NCBI GenBank assembly: GCA_028866445.1
Contig: JAGWIE010000002.1
Location: 1 to 32,418 of the forward strand
Source: Rhodospirillales bacterium
GTDB lineage: Bacteria > Pseudomonadota > Alphaproteobacteria > Acetobacterales > Acetobacteraceae
Direction of reading: 5' to 3'
DNA length: 32,418 nucleotides
Of the stretch, positions 22,628 to 31,497 are shown one piece after another. Positions within the stretch are counted from its first letter, which is position 1; every line of letters starts with the position of its first letter. The notes beneath the pieces are model-generated. The model searched no databases. It was given only the letters and a program-made list of their open reading frames with translations, and was not told where the DNA came from. Position numbers and translations under genes: made by a program.

Positions 22628-23287
22628 ATGCAAGATGTCTCCAGCGCGACTCTAGCCGGCCCGCGCGCGAAACTGGATGCGGATACCATTCGCGCCACTT
22701 ATTCGCGCTATGCGAAATCCTACGATAGCTGGTTCGGCGTGATCTCTCGCGCCGCCCGCCATGCCGCCGTGGCCGCGGTTAATGCAGCGCCGGGCACCAA
22801 AGTGCTGGAGGTGGGGGTGGGCACCGGCCTTGCTTTGCCACATTACGACGCCACGAAGCGCATTACCGGCATCGACCTTTCCCGCGAAATGCTCTCCCTC
22901 GCCCGGGACCGGGTGGCCGAAATGGGGCTGCGCCATGTGGAGGCGCTGGAAGAGATGGACGCCCAGGCCACAAGCTTTGAAACCGGCAGCTTCGATGTGG
23001 CCGTGGCGATGTTCGTGGCCTCCGTGGTGCCAGATCCACATGCCTTGGTGAAAGAGCTGCGCCGGGTGGTGAGGCCGGGCGGTAAAATTCTGTTCGTGAA
23101 CCATTTCGCGCGGGAAAGCGGGCCCATCTGGTGGGTTGAACGCGCCATGGCCGGTGCCTCCGGCCCGCTGGGCTGGCACCCGGATTTCCGGCTTGGCCAC
23201 ATGTTCAGCCGCGCGGATTTAGCCGTTGCCAAGGTGCAGAACATGAAGCCGCTGGGGCTGTTCCGGCTAGTGGATCTGCCTAATTAA
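22628..23287 (+). CDS. pmtA: Phosphatidylethanolamine N-methyltransferase (PmtA type)
   Basis: A 219-aa class I SAM-dependent methyltransferase. Motif I VLEVGVGTGLALPHY, post-I TGIDLSREML, motif II SFDVAVAMFVASVVP and GGKILFVNHF match the Rhodobacter-type PmtA, which methylates phosphatidylethanolamine towards phosphatidylcholine at the membrane surface. The Y(S)RYAKSYDSWFG N-terminal segment is also usual there. An ubiquinone or menaquinone methyltransferase is the main alternative, but VNHF and the short C-terminus favour PmtA. The track gives a TTG start at 22604; the ATG at 22628 with AAGGA nine bases upstream is more likely. The 82-bp gap after dsbD has no evident terminator. Confidence 0.8.
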   Translation: MQDVSSATLAGPRAKLDADTIRATYSRYAKSYDSWFGVISRAARHAAVAAVNAAPGTKVLEVGVGTGLALPHYDATKRITGIDLSREMLSLARDRVAEMGLRHVEALEEMDAQATSFETGSFDVAVAMFVASVVPDPHALVKELRRVVRPGGKILFVNHFARESGPIWWVERAMAGASGPLGWHPDFRLGHMFSRADLAVAKVQNMKPLGLFRLVDLPN

Positions 23288-23347
23288 ACGACCGATATGG
23301 GCCGGGTGGCGGCGGCGCGCAGGCTAATTTACATCAAATCCCAATAG

Positions 23348-23376
23348 CCTGGCAGTCGTAAGCCGGGAGTGCCAGG
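23348..23376. promoter_or_regulatory. Upstream CIRCE-like inverted repeat
   Basis: CCTGGCAGTC-gtaagccgg-GAGTGCCAGG: a 10-bp inverted repeat with one mismatch and the exact 9-nt spacer of CIRCE. Compared with TTAGCACTC-N9-GAGTGCTAA it matches 6 of 9 and 7 of 9. It lies just before the -35 of the groESL promoter. A second HrcA operator or a decayed copy is likely. Confidence 0.55.
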
Positions 23377-23381
23377 ATTTC

Positions 23382-23410
23382 TTGACTTACCCGCATTGAC
23401 CGGGCTAAAC
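23382..23410 (+). promoter_or_regulatory. groESL promoter
   Basis: TTGACT (23382-23387), a 17-nt spacer and CTAAAC (23405-23410), followed at once by the CIRCE operator. The -35 is strong. The site is flanked on both sides by CIRCE-geometry repeats. Confidence 0.65.
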
Positions 23411-23412
23411 CG

Positions 23413-23439
23413 CTGGCACTCCTGAAATGGGAGTGCTAA
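23413..23439. promoter_or_regulatory. CIRCE operator (HrcA binding site)
   Basis: CTGGCACTC-ctgaaatgg-GAGTGCTAA: the right half is a perfect CIRCE half-site, the left half matches 7 of 9, and the spacer is the canonical 9 nt. It covers the expected transcription start of groESL, so HrcA would repress at normal temperature and release under heat or misfolding stress. hrcA is not in the window. Confidence 0.92.
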
Positions 23440-23510
23440 CAGCCGCGGTGCCGCAGATTGGGCCGGACAGGCTGGAAAGCTTTTAAGACATAATGTTTAG
23501 GAGCGATCAT

Positions 23511-23804
23511 ATGGCGAATTTCCGCCCCCTGCACGACCGTGTCGTCGTGCGCCGCATTACCGCCGAAGAAAAGACCGCGGGTGGCATCATCATCCCCGAC
23601 ACCGCCAAGGAAAAGCCGCAGGAAGGTGAAGTTGTGGCCGCTGGTTCCGGCGCGCGCAACGAGGCCGGCGCGATCGTGGCGCTGGATGTGAAGGCGGGTG
23701 ACCGCGTGCTGTTCGGCAAATGGTCCGGCACCGAGGTCAAGATCAACGGGGAAGACCTGCTGATCATGAAAGAATCCGACATTCTGGGCATCATCGCCGC
23801 TTAA
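23511..23804 (+). CDS. groES: Co-chaperonin GroES (Hsp10)
   Basis: A 97-aa heptameric lid for Gro[17 protein letters not shown] at the start, the mobile loop [19 protein letters not shown], and the C-terminal [14 protein letters not shown] are all standard and the length is normal. The ATG at 23511 follows AGGAGC; the track ATG at 23493 adds six non-conserved residues and contains the ribosome site. It is the first gene of the CIRCE-controlled groESL operon, with 76 bp before groEL containing a small GCGGC-gat-GCCGC hairpin that may mark a processing point. Confidence 0.98.
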   Translation: MANFRPLHDRVVVRRITAEEKTAGGIIIPDTAKEKPQEGEVVAAGSGARNEAGAIVALDVKAGDRVLFGKWSGTEVKINGEDLLIMKESDILGIIAA

Positions 23805-23868
23805 TTTAACGCGGCCTGATTCAGACTGCGCGGCGATGCCGCTCCGTCATCAGGACGCTCATTCATAA

Positions 23869-25527
<1,659 letters not shown>

Positions 25528-25550
25528 TCCAGCCTCTCAGGTTGAAACGG

Positions 25551-25580
25551 AAAACCCCGGTGGAAACACCGGGGTTTTTT
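25551..25580 (+). terminator. Rho-independent terminator of groESL
   Basis: AAAACCCCGGTG-gaaa-CACCGGGGTTTTTT: a 12-bp perfect stem with a GNRA-type tetraloop and a T tract, 24 bp after the groEL stop. The A-tract on the other side would also let it work in reverse. Confidence 0.95.
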
Positions 25581-25635
25581 GTTGGGCATTGAAATGCCGC
25601 CAGCCCTTCTCTAAACCCTACCTCATTTAACCGCG

Positions 25636-26640
25636 TTGAAAGCACCCTCCCGCTTGGAAAAACTCGCATTGAATGAGCGCCTGAACACGCTGGGTGCGGG
25701 CTTGCGCTTCGCGGGCAAGGCCATCTTCACGCGCTATACGCCGCTGCTGGCGCAAATGGTGGTGACGCGCCGCTGCAATCTGGCCTGCGGCTATTGCAAT
25801 GAATACGACGATTTCTCCGCACCGGTGCCGCTGGAAACGCTGCTGAAACAGGTGGACCATCTGGCAAAGCTGGGCACAGCTTCTCTCACCGTAACCGGAG
25901 GGGAGACGCTTCTGCATCCCGATTTGGACAAGGTGATTAAATATGCCCGCGATAAGGGCATGATCGTGACGATGATTACCAACGGCTTCAAGCTCTCCAA
26001 AAGCTGGATCGAGCGGCTGAACGCGGCGAAGCTGCAAGGGATGCAGATTTCCATCGATAATCTGGTGGCCGACGATATTTCGATGAAAAGCCTCTCCTCG
26101 GTGGAAGGGCGACTGAAGCTGCTGGCCGAGCACGCCAGGTTCAATGTGAACGTGAACTCAGTGCTGGGTGTGACCGGCGAGCGCACGCAGGATATAATCA
26201 CCATCGCCGAGACGGCGGCTAAGTATGGCTTTCAGCATTCAGTGGGTGTGCTGCACGACCATTCCGGCGCGCTAAAGGCCCTCTCCGATGCGCAGATGGC
26301 TGCTTATAAAAAGGTGACGGAAATCTCGCCCTCAATGGTGCATACGCTGAACTACAAGCTGTTTCAGCGGAACCTGATGCAAGGCAAGCCGAATGATTGG
26401 AAATGCCGGGCCGGGGCGCGCTATCTTTACATCACCGAGGACGGCAAGGTGCATTACTGCTCTCAGCAGCGCGGCTATCCGGCGATTCCATTGCTGGAAT
26501 ACGGGCTGGATGACATCAAGCGCGAATACCATACCAAGAAAGATTGTGCGCCCACCTGCACTTTAAGCTGCGTGCATCAGATGAGCTTGTTTGATGGTTA
26601 TCGCGGCAAGCAGCATCTGGCGGAACCCGCAATAGCCTGA
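25636..26640 (+). CDS. Radical SAM protein with SPASM-like C-terminal cysteines
   Basis: A 334-aa enzyme that would use a [4Fe-4S] cluster and SAM to make a 5'-deoxyadenosyl radical. The cluster motif CNLACGYC (CxxxCxxC) follows MVVTRR near residue 45-55, then VTGGETLLHPDL (the GGE SAM-binding motif), ITNGFKL and ISIDN. The C-terminus has further cysteines (KCRAGARY, HYCSQQRG, DCAPTCTLSC) laid out like SPASM/twitch auxiliary cluster ligands. Its substrate is not recognisable; it lacks the sequence of the hopanoid enzyme HpnH that I would expect. No ATG is available: stop codons lie just upstream in frame, so a TTG at 25636 (or 25654/25669) is used, with a poor ribosome site. It lies directly after the groEL terminator. 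Confidence 0.82.
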   Translation: MKAPSRLEKLALNERLNTLGAGLRFAGKAIFTRYTPLLAQMVVTRRCNLACGYCNEYDDFSAPVPLETLLKQVDHLAKLGTASLTVTGGETLLHPDLDKVIKYARDKGMIVTMITNGFKLSKSWIERLNAAKLQGMQISIDNLVADDISMKSLSSVEGRLKLLAEHARFNVNVNSVLGVTGERTQDIITIAETAAKYGFQHSVGVLHDHSGALKALSDAQMAAYKKVTEISPSMVHTLNYKLFQRNLMQGKPNDWKCRAGARYLYITEDGKVHYCSQQRGYPAIPLLEYGLDDIKREYHTKKDCAPTCTLSCVHQMSLFDGYRGKQHLAEPAIA

Positions 26641-26642
26641 AC

Positions 26643-26668
26643 GCCACCCGGCATGATGCGCGGGTGGC
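26643..26668. terminator. Hairpin between convergent genes
   Basis: GCCACCCG-gcatgatgcg-CGGGTGGC, an 8-bp perfect stem in the 44-bp gap between the radical SAM gene and the convergent nitroreductase. No T tract, so terminator function is only suggested by position. Confidence 0.35.
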
Positions 26669-26684
26669 TGGGCAACCCTGAAAT

Positions 26685-27275
26685 TCAGAAACCGCCCTCG
26701 AAGGCAATCTCCGTAACCGGCTTGCGTGGGCTTGGTGTTTCGCGCGCCTGCAAGGCTTCCGGCAGCAAGGTTTTCGGCCCTAATTTACCTATCGCAATGG
26801 CGGCTTCCACTCTGTACCCGGCCGGTACTTTCAGTTCGGTGTAAACCTTCTCCATCTCTATGCCGACCATGCCATGCGCATGCCAGCCCATGAAAGCCGC
26901 TTGCAAGGCAAGATAACCCCAGGCCGCACCGGCATCGAATGAATGGCTATGGGAGGGAACCGGCGAATCTTTACCCGGCACGGCCATCGTTTCCGACGAG
27001 ACAACAAACACCAGGGCGGACGCGGTTTTGGCCCAACTCTGGTTGAACGGGTTCAGCAACCCCAAAAACTTGTCCCAATGGGTGTTATCGCGCCTGGCAT
27101 ACAAAAACCGCCAGGGCTGAGAATTATAGGAAGAAGGCGCCCAGCGCGCGGCTTCAAACATCGTGCGCAGGGTGTGCTCGGAAATTGCTTCCCCCGAAAA
27201 AGCGCGGGGCGACCAGCGTTCCAGAAAAATCGGGTCGATCGGGTGGTCAGCGGTACGGGAATTCGCCGTGGTCAT
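26685..27275 (-). CDS. Nitroreductase-family FMN oxidoreductase
   Basis: A 196-aa NAD(P)H-dependent flavin enzyme of the nitroreductase fold. RWSPRAFSGEAISEHTL at the start is the family's FMN-phosphate-binding opening, followed by FEAARWAPSSYNSQPWRFLYA, the GAAWGYLALQAAFMGWHAHG helix and the C-terminal IGKLG. Members reduce nitroaromatics, quinones or flavins; the natural substrate is unknown. The ATG at 27275 has AGGAGC at ideal spacing and replaces the track start at 27332. It is a stand-alone gene, and the 81-bp gap before the CHAP gene end contains only a short GCTGGC/GCCAGC hairpin (27325-27343). Confidence 0.88.
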   Translation of the reverse strand: MTTANSRTADHPIDPIFLERWSPRAFSGEAISEHTLRTMFEAARWAPSSYNSQPWRFLYARRDNTHWDKFLGLLNPFNQSWAKTASALVFVVSSETMAVPGKDSPVPSHSHSFDAGAAWGYLALQAAFMGWHAHGMVGIEMEKVYTELKVPAGYRVEAAIAIGKLGPKTLLPEALQARETPSPRKPVTEIAFEGGF

Positions 27276-27356
27276 GCATCGCTCCTGAATGTTGGGCGAT
27301 GCAAGCTTAACCGCAGGCCTTGGCGCTGGCAAAACCCGCCAGCACAGAGCCGAAAA

Positions 27357-28223
27357 TTATTGCAGGTTACGATCCGGCGCTTCGCTGGCGACAGGGCTTG
27401 CAGCCGGCGCCTCAGCCACTTCGTTCCGCCCGCCATAGCCGGAGGCAATCACCGTGCCGGTATCCGCATGGTTATAGATGAAGCCGTAGGTGGGATAGGC
27501 CGACCCCATGGTGTCACCATCACCCAGTTCAACCTTAACATCCGTCCAGTCGTTATCTGCGGATACGTCCTGCACCGTTACGTCATTGGTGATCGAGCCT
27601 GGAACCCAATTGGCTTGCGTCACAAGAATTGTGCGTGGGCTGAGTACGGCCGTAACCACCGCGACATGCCCAAGCGGCATACGGCCGATGGAGCGGAAAT
27701 TAAGCACCGCGCCCACAGCCGGCGTGCTGCCACGCCCATAACGCCCCGCCGCTTCAGCCCACCAGAGGAAGGCGTTGCCGGAAAGATCGATATGTGAGAC
27801 CTCTCGTGCATAAGGCACGCATTGCAGGCGGGAATACCGGTACTGCGCTGCAACCCGCTCATAATGAGTGTAGTGGCTTGTGTGGGTTTCGCGTGCCAGA
27901 TGAATATAGTGGTTGTGGGTATAATGCGCCACACGGGTGTAGCGGTGGGTTACCTCGTGATGGGTATTCCAGGCCAGATGCGTCTCCCGGGTATGGGTAA
28001 CACGGGCAAGCCGGTGCGCCGCCAACACATGGTGCACGTCGCTTTCATGCCGTTTGGCAACATGAAGAATGGCGCGATGCGAGGCCAGACGCGTGCTGGC
28101 GTGATGAAGGGAAGCCTTGGCTTGAACCGGGAGCAGAACCGCCCCCACCGCGATGGAAACACCTGCCAGCCACGCCCGTGCAGCGTTGCAAAACGAGAGG
28201 CAAGACGCCTTATTACCGGCCAT
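27357..28223 (-). CDS. Secreted CHAP-domain protein with a His-rich segment
   Basis: A 288-aa exported protein. A signal peptide (AWLAGVSIAVGAVLLPVQAKA) follows a basic start. Residues of roughly 37-130 are extraordinarily rich in His and Thr, about 20 histidines in 90 residues, with near-repeats such as VTHTRETHL, VTHRYTRVAH and LARETHTSHYTHY. A CHAP amidase/peptidase domain follows: LQCVPYAREVSHIDLSGNAFLWW with the catalytic Cys, and the GHVAVVTAV histidine. The tail is Ala/Pro/Ser-rich. CHAP enzymes cut peptidoglycan peptides. The His run could bind metal or act as a pH-sensitive linker; both are guesses. Start at 28223 is set by the signal peptide; the track start at 28352 adds an unlikely Cys-rich stretch. 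Confidence 0.82.
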   Translation of the reverse strand: MAGNKASCLSFCNAARAWLAGVSIAVGAVLLPVQAKASLHHASTRLASHRAILHVAKRHESDVHHVLAAHRLARVTHTRETHLAWNTHHEVTHRYTRVAHYTHNHYIHLARETHTSHYTHYERVAAQYRYSRLQCVPYAREVSHIDLSGNAFLWWAEAAGRYGRGSTPAVGAVLNFRSIGRMPLGHVAVVTAVLSPRTILVTQANWVPGSITNDVTVQDVSADNDWTDVKVELGDGDTMGSAYPTYGFIYNHADTGTVIASGYGGRNEVAEAPAASPVASEAPDRNLQ

Positions 28224-28440
28224 TTTTTGTCTCACCCAAGTTGGTTCAAACGCGAAATAAGCATGTGCTTTGGTTACGGGTGGATTGCATGAAACGCAAT
28301 GCGTCACTGCGACAAAATTACAACAGATACAGAATTTTGCTAATTTTACCACCTCTGGACGATGATTTTTGAGATAATTTTCCTAATCCACGGAACCGTA
28401 ATTGTCTCTGCTCCGGCACCTCGCGGCAACAGCGAGTCGC

Positions 28441-28465
28441 AAAAAAGGGAGCGGAAGCCGCTCCC
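28441..28465 (-). terminator. Rho-independent terminator of the RidA-family gene
   Basis: On the minus strand GGGAGCGG-ctt-CCGCTCCC is followed by TTTTTT (complement of 28441-28446), about 40 bases past the stop codon at 28507. The rest of the 283-bp gap (28224-28506) is AT-rich and presumably holds the CHAP gene promoter, but I see no convincing -35/-10 pair. Confidence 0.85.
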
Positions 28466-28506
28466 TAAATATCTCATACTTAACAGAAACTAAATCCAGA
28501 CCGGAA

Positions 28507-28857
28507 TTACCGGCAGGCTGTAATCATTATTTCGACAAGGTATGCCGGGTCCGCCAGCTTGGCTTCCACGCAGGCGCGCACGGGGGCCAGCCCCTCCGGC
28601 AGCCAGGCGGTCCAAACTTTATTCATAGCCTCCCGGCATGAAATATCCTTAAGCCAGATTTGCGCTTGAAGCAGGCGGGTATTGTCCGTGCCATGCGTTT
28701 CCAGCAGGGCATCAATCTGGTCCAGTATGTCCTTGGTCTGAGCGGTGATGTCGCCGGAAGTATCCTGCGCCACCACACCCATGGTGTAGACAAACCCGTG
28801 ATACTCAACAGCCTTGGACAGAATGGGGCTGGTTTCAGTGCGAATGATACGGCTCAT
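28507..28857 (-). CDS. RidA-family protein (YjgF/YER057c/UK114)
   Basis: A 116-aa protein of the Rid family, trimeric enzymes that hydrolyse reactive enamine/imine intermediates made by PLP enzymes. The signature APVRACVEAKLADPAYLVEIMITA holds the substrate carboxylate-binding arginine and the Glu of the active site, and QTKDILDQIDALLETHG is the usual central helix. The start MSRIIRTETSPILSKAVEYHG and length are typical of a non-RidA Rid subgroup, so a strict RidA name is not justified. It is followed 12 bp upstream on the same strand by the lipoprotein gene; a T-tract terminator ends it. Confidence 0.88.
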   Translation of the reverse strand: MSRIIRTETSPILSKAVEYHGFVYTMGVVAQDTSGDITAQTKDILDQIDALLETHGTDNTRLLQAQIWLKDISCREAMNKVWTAWLPEGLAPVRACVEAKLADPAYLVEIMITACR

Positions 28858-28869
28858 GAAAAACTCCGA

Positions 28870-29199
28870 TTAATTAACAATATGCGGAACCACGACCGGC
28901 ACGTTGTTCACGCTGGGCGTGCCATTCTGGTTGCCATATTCCTCACAATTTTGAATCGCCTGCTGGCGCTGGCTCATGGCACCCTGGCGTTCGGCATCAA
29001 AAACCTGGTTTGGGCCGCCATACATCAGGCCGTTTTGCAGGGTGCGAGCCTGCTGATCCAGCGTGCTATTGCTATAACCAGCATCGGCGGCATTGGTGCA
29101 GGCAGCCGCATCCGCCTGGTCGGCTTGGCTTTGCGGCTGGCTGGCGCAACCGGCGAGAAGCACGATGCTGGCCACGGCCAAAAGGCTGGATTTTTTCAT
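28870..29199 (-). CDS. Small outer-envelope lipoprotein
   Basis: A 109-aa protein with a clear lipoprotein signal, MKKSSLLAVASIVLLAGCAS, where LLAGC is the lipobox and the cysteine at about 18 would be lipidated. The mature part is hydrophilic and Gln/Asn/Ala-rich, with two more cysteines (AACTNAAD and QNCEEYGNQ) that could form a disulfide, and ends VVVPHIVN. No domain is recognised and the role is unknown. It may share a transcript with the RidA-family gene, which begins 12 bp downstream on the same strand. Confidence 0.82.
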   Translation of the reverse strand: MKKSSLLAVASIVLLAGCASQPQSQADQADAAACTNAADAGYSNSTLDQQARTLQNGLMYGGPNQVFDAERQGAMSQRQQAIQNCEEYGNQNGTPSVNNVPVVVPHIVN

Positions 29200-29249
29200 A
29201 TAGGTGTCCCGGTTGTCTTAAGGGAGCCATATCGGCTTTCGCGGAAAAC

Positions 29250-30248
29250 TCAACCGCTGACGCGTAGCAAAATCTTGCCGATATGCGTGCTGGTCTCCAT
29301 CAGCGCATGCGCTTCTGCCGCCTGTTCCAGGGGGAATACTGCCTCGATCACCGGTGCCACTTTGGCTTGTGCCAGCAGCGGCCAGATTTTCTGTTTCAAT
29401 GCGGCGGCAATCTCCGCCTTCTCTTGCGCCGTGCGTGGGCGCATGGTGGAGCCGGTAACGGTAAGGCGTTTCTGCATAATCGGCAGGAGGTCAATCTCGG
29501 CTTTGGAGCCCTGCATGAAGGCCACCTGAACCAGCCGCCCGCGCGGCGCAAGACTTTGAATATTGCGCTGGGCATAGTGGGCACCCACCATATCCAGCAC
29601 CACATCCACGCCCCGCTTGCCTGTGGCCTGCCCGATTACCTCTTCAAAAGCCTGGGTTTTGTAATTTATGGCGGTGGCTCCGTAGCGTTCGATAAAAGCG
29701 CATTTCTCATCCGTTCCGGCGGTGGCGAACACGGTTGAGCCTTGCGCGCGGGCAAGCTGCACTGCGGTAAGGCCAATCCCGGAGGTGCCGCCATGCACCA
29801 GCAGGCTTTCCGTGGGTTTAAGCTCCGCCATGTCGAATAAATTCGCCCAGACGGTGAAAAAATTCTCTGGCAGGGCAGCGGCTTTCAGCGCGTCATACCC
29901 CTCTGGCCAGGGCAAACATTGCCCGCAGGGTACAGCCACATATTCAGCATAGCCGCCGCCGTTGCAAAGGGCCGTTATTTTATGACCGGGGTAAAAACCG
30001 CTCGCCATCTGCCCAAGTGCCACCACCTCACCCGCCACTTCCAGGCCGAGAATGGAGCTGGCACCTGGCGGTGGCGGGTAAAGACCTTTGCGCTGCTGTA
30101 CATCCGGCCGGTTTACCCCCGCCGCCTGCACACGGATCAGCACCTCATCCTCCTTCAGTACAGGCAGGGGCCCGCTGGCCAGCACCATCGCCTCCGGCGC
30201 GCCAGGATGAGGAACATCGATATATCGCATGGTCTGAGGCAGCATCAT
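29250..30248 (-). CDS. NAD(P)H quinone oxidoreductase, zinc-free MDR family
   Basis: A 332-aa medium-chain dehydrogenase/reductase of the quinone oxidoreductase type (PIG3/TP53I3-like). GVNRPDVQQRKGLYPPPPGAS, LGLEVAGEVVALG, the GGGYAEYV segment, LLVHGGTSGIGLTAVQLA (NADPH-binding, the GxxGxG-type motif) and the C-terminal THIGKILL match. The zinc-ligand cysteines of alcohol dehydrogenases are absent. It would reduce quinones with NADPH in the cytoplasm. Two ATGs in tandem start the ORF; the first has GGTGAT upstream. It is divergent from the binding-protein gene with a 63-bp gap. Confidence 0.88.
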   Translation of the reverse strand: MMLPQTMRYIDVPHPGAPEAMVLASGPLPVLKEDEVLIRVQAAGVNRPDVQQRKGLYPPPPGASSILGLEVAGEVVALGQMASGFYPGHKITALCNGGGYAEYVAVPCGQCLPWPEGYDALKAAALPENFFTVWANLFDMAELKPTESLLVHGGTSGIGLTAVQLARAQGSTVFATAGTDEKCAFIERYGATAINYKTQAFEEVIGQATGKRGVDVVLDMVGAHYAQRNIQSLAPRGRLVQVAFMQGSKAEIDLLPIMQKRLTVTGSTMRPRTAQEKAEIAAALKQKIWPLLAQAKVAPVIEAVFPLEQAAEAHALMETSTHIGKILLRVSG

Positions 30249-30311
30249 ACGGGCATATCACCGCTCTCATCCGCCTTGCGTCAACCCTGGCCGGGTGCGA
30301 GTGAAAGGGCG

Positions 30312-31475
30312 ATGATGCACGCATTTCCCCGCCGAAAACTGCTTGGCACCGCCCTGGCACTCAGCCTTGCAAGACAAGCCCGCGCTGCCGACCCCGGCGG
30401 CCAGGACAGCCCCGACCCGACCACATCGCCCACGCCGCAATTCGGCGCGGCATTGCCGCTCACCGGCACCTATGCCCTGGCGGGCGACGAAGCACTGCGC
30501 GGCATCCAGCTTGCCGTTGACGCGGTGAACGCCAATGGTGGCATCGCCGGCAAGCCGGTTTCGCTCGCCCAGGCGGATATGCAGTCTCAATCCAACGCGG
30601 CCACCGCTGTGAATGGGCTTATCACCGGCGAGCAAGCCAACATTCTGCTTGGCAGTGGCACTTCCGCTCTTTCCTACCCCGCCTCGGCGGCGGCAGAGCT
30701 GGCGCAACTGCCGTTTATTGAACTTACCGCCCCGGCGGATGGCATCATGACGCGCGGCTTTAAATTCCTGCTCCGCACCTGCCCCACCACCTCCATGGCC
30801 GGAACCCTCGCGGCCAATACCATCAAGGCTCGGTTCGCCGGGCGGAATTTAGGGCTGCTGTTCAACACCGGAGCCACGGGTGGGGCCATCGCCGCGGCGG
30901 TCATCTCCTCCCTGAACGCGGCCAAGCTGCCCATCACTCTGGCAGCGGGATACCCTGAAGATGCCGTTGACCTCTCTGACGAGGCCGGAAGGATGATGCG
31001 CGCCAAGGTGGATGTGCTGTTGCACGCTGCGGGGCCGGATGACAGCCTGGCCTTGTTCCAGGCCATGAGGAGCCTGAACTGGCGGCCCGCTTCGCTCATC
31101 GGCTGCGGCGATGGCTATGGGCTGCGCGACACACATATTGCGCTGGGAGGGGCATTGGATGGCACGCTGGTCATCGCTGCGCCGTTTTTCCCCGGCCCGG
31201 CCGGGCAAATCGCGGACGCCTATACGGCCCGCTACGCCGTGCCGCCGCGTTCAGCCGAATCCTGCACAGCTTATGTGGGGGCCAAGCTGGTATTCGACAC
31301 GCTGAATACCGTAGGCGCCGACCCCACCAAGCTGCTCCCCGCCATGCGGAAATTAAACCTGGCGCCGGGCGTGCTGCTGAACGGCTTTGGTGCCGCGTTC
31401 GATGCCACCGGCCAGAACACCGCCAGCTTCGTAACCTTGCAACGTTGGAAAAACGGCGCGCTAGTCCCGGCCTGA
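30312..31475 (+). CDS. Periplasmic substrate-binding protein, branched-chain amino-acid (LivJ) type
   Basis: A 387-aa type I periplasmic binding protein. A signal peptide (RRKLLGTALALSLARQARA, with a twin-arginine-like but non-canonical start) is followed by FGAALPLTGTYALAGDEALRGIQLAVDAVNANGGIAG, the hallmark start of the Leu/Ile/Val-binding family, then a GSGTSALSYPASAAAE hinge region and LIGCGDGY. Such proteins deliver amino acids, amides, urea or aromatic acids to an ABC importer. No permease or ATPase genes adjoin it, so the ligand and partner are unknown. The start is at 30312 (or 30315) with AAGGGCG upstream; the track start at 29919 is antisense to the oxidoreductase. Confidence 0.87.
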   Translation: MMHAFPRRKLLGTALALSLARQARAADPGGQDSPDPTTSPTPQFGAALPLTGTYALAGDEALRGIQLAVDAVNANGGIAGKPVSLAQADMQSQSNAATAVNGLITGEQANILLGSGTSALSYPASAAAELAQLPFIELTAPADGIMTRGFKFLLRTCPTTSMAGTLAANTIKARFAGRNLGLLFNTGATGGAIAAAVISSLNAAKLPITLAAGYPEDAVDLSDEAGRMMRAKVDVLLHAAGPDDSLALFQAMRSLNWRPASLIGCGDGYGLRDTHIALGGALDGTLVIAAPFFPGPAGQIADAYTARYAVPPRSAESCTAYVGAKLVFDTLNTVGADPTKLLPAMRKLNLAPGVLLNGFGAAFDATGQNTASFVTLQRWKNGALVPA

Positions 31476-31497
31476 AATCTTTGTTTGAGCGGGCGAT

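Noticed and set aside
28224-28352. N-terminal extension of the CHAP ORF (MVKLAKFCICC...)
   Set aside because: It is Cys-rich, AT-rich non-coding-like sequence before a clear signal peptide at 28223.
29919-30311. N-terminal extension of the binding-protein ORF in the track
   Set aside because: It is antisense to the quinone oxidoreductase; the signal peptide begins at 30312.
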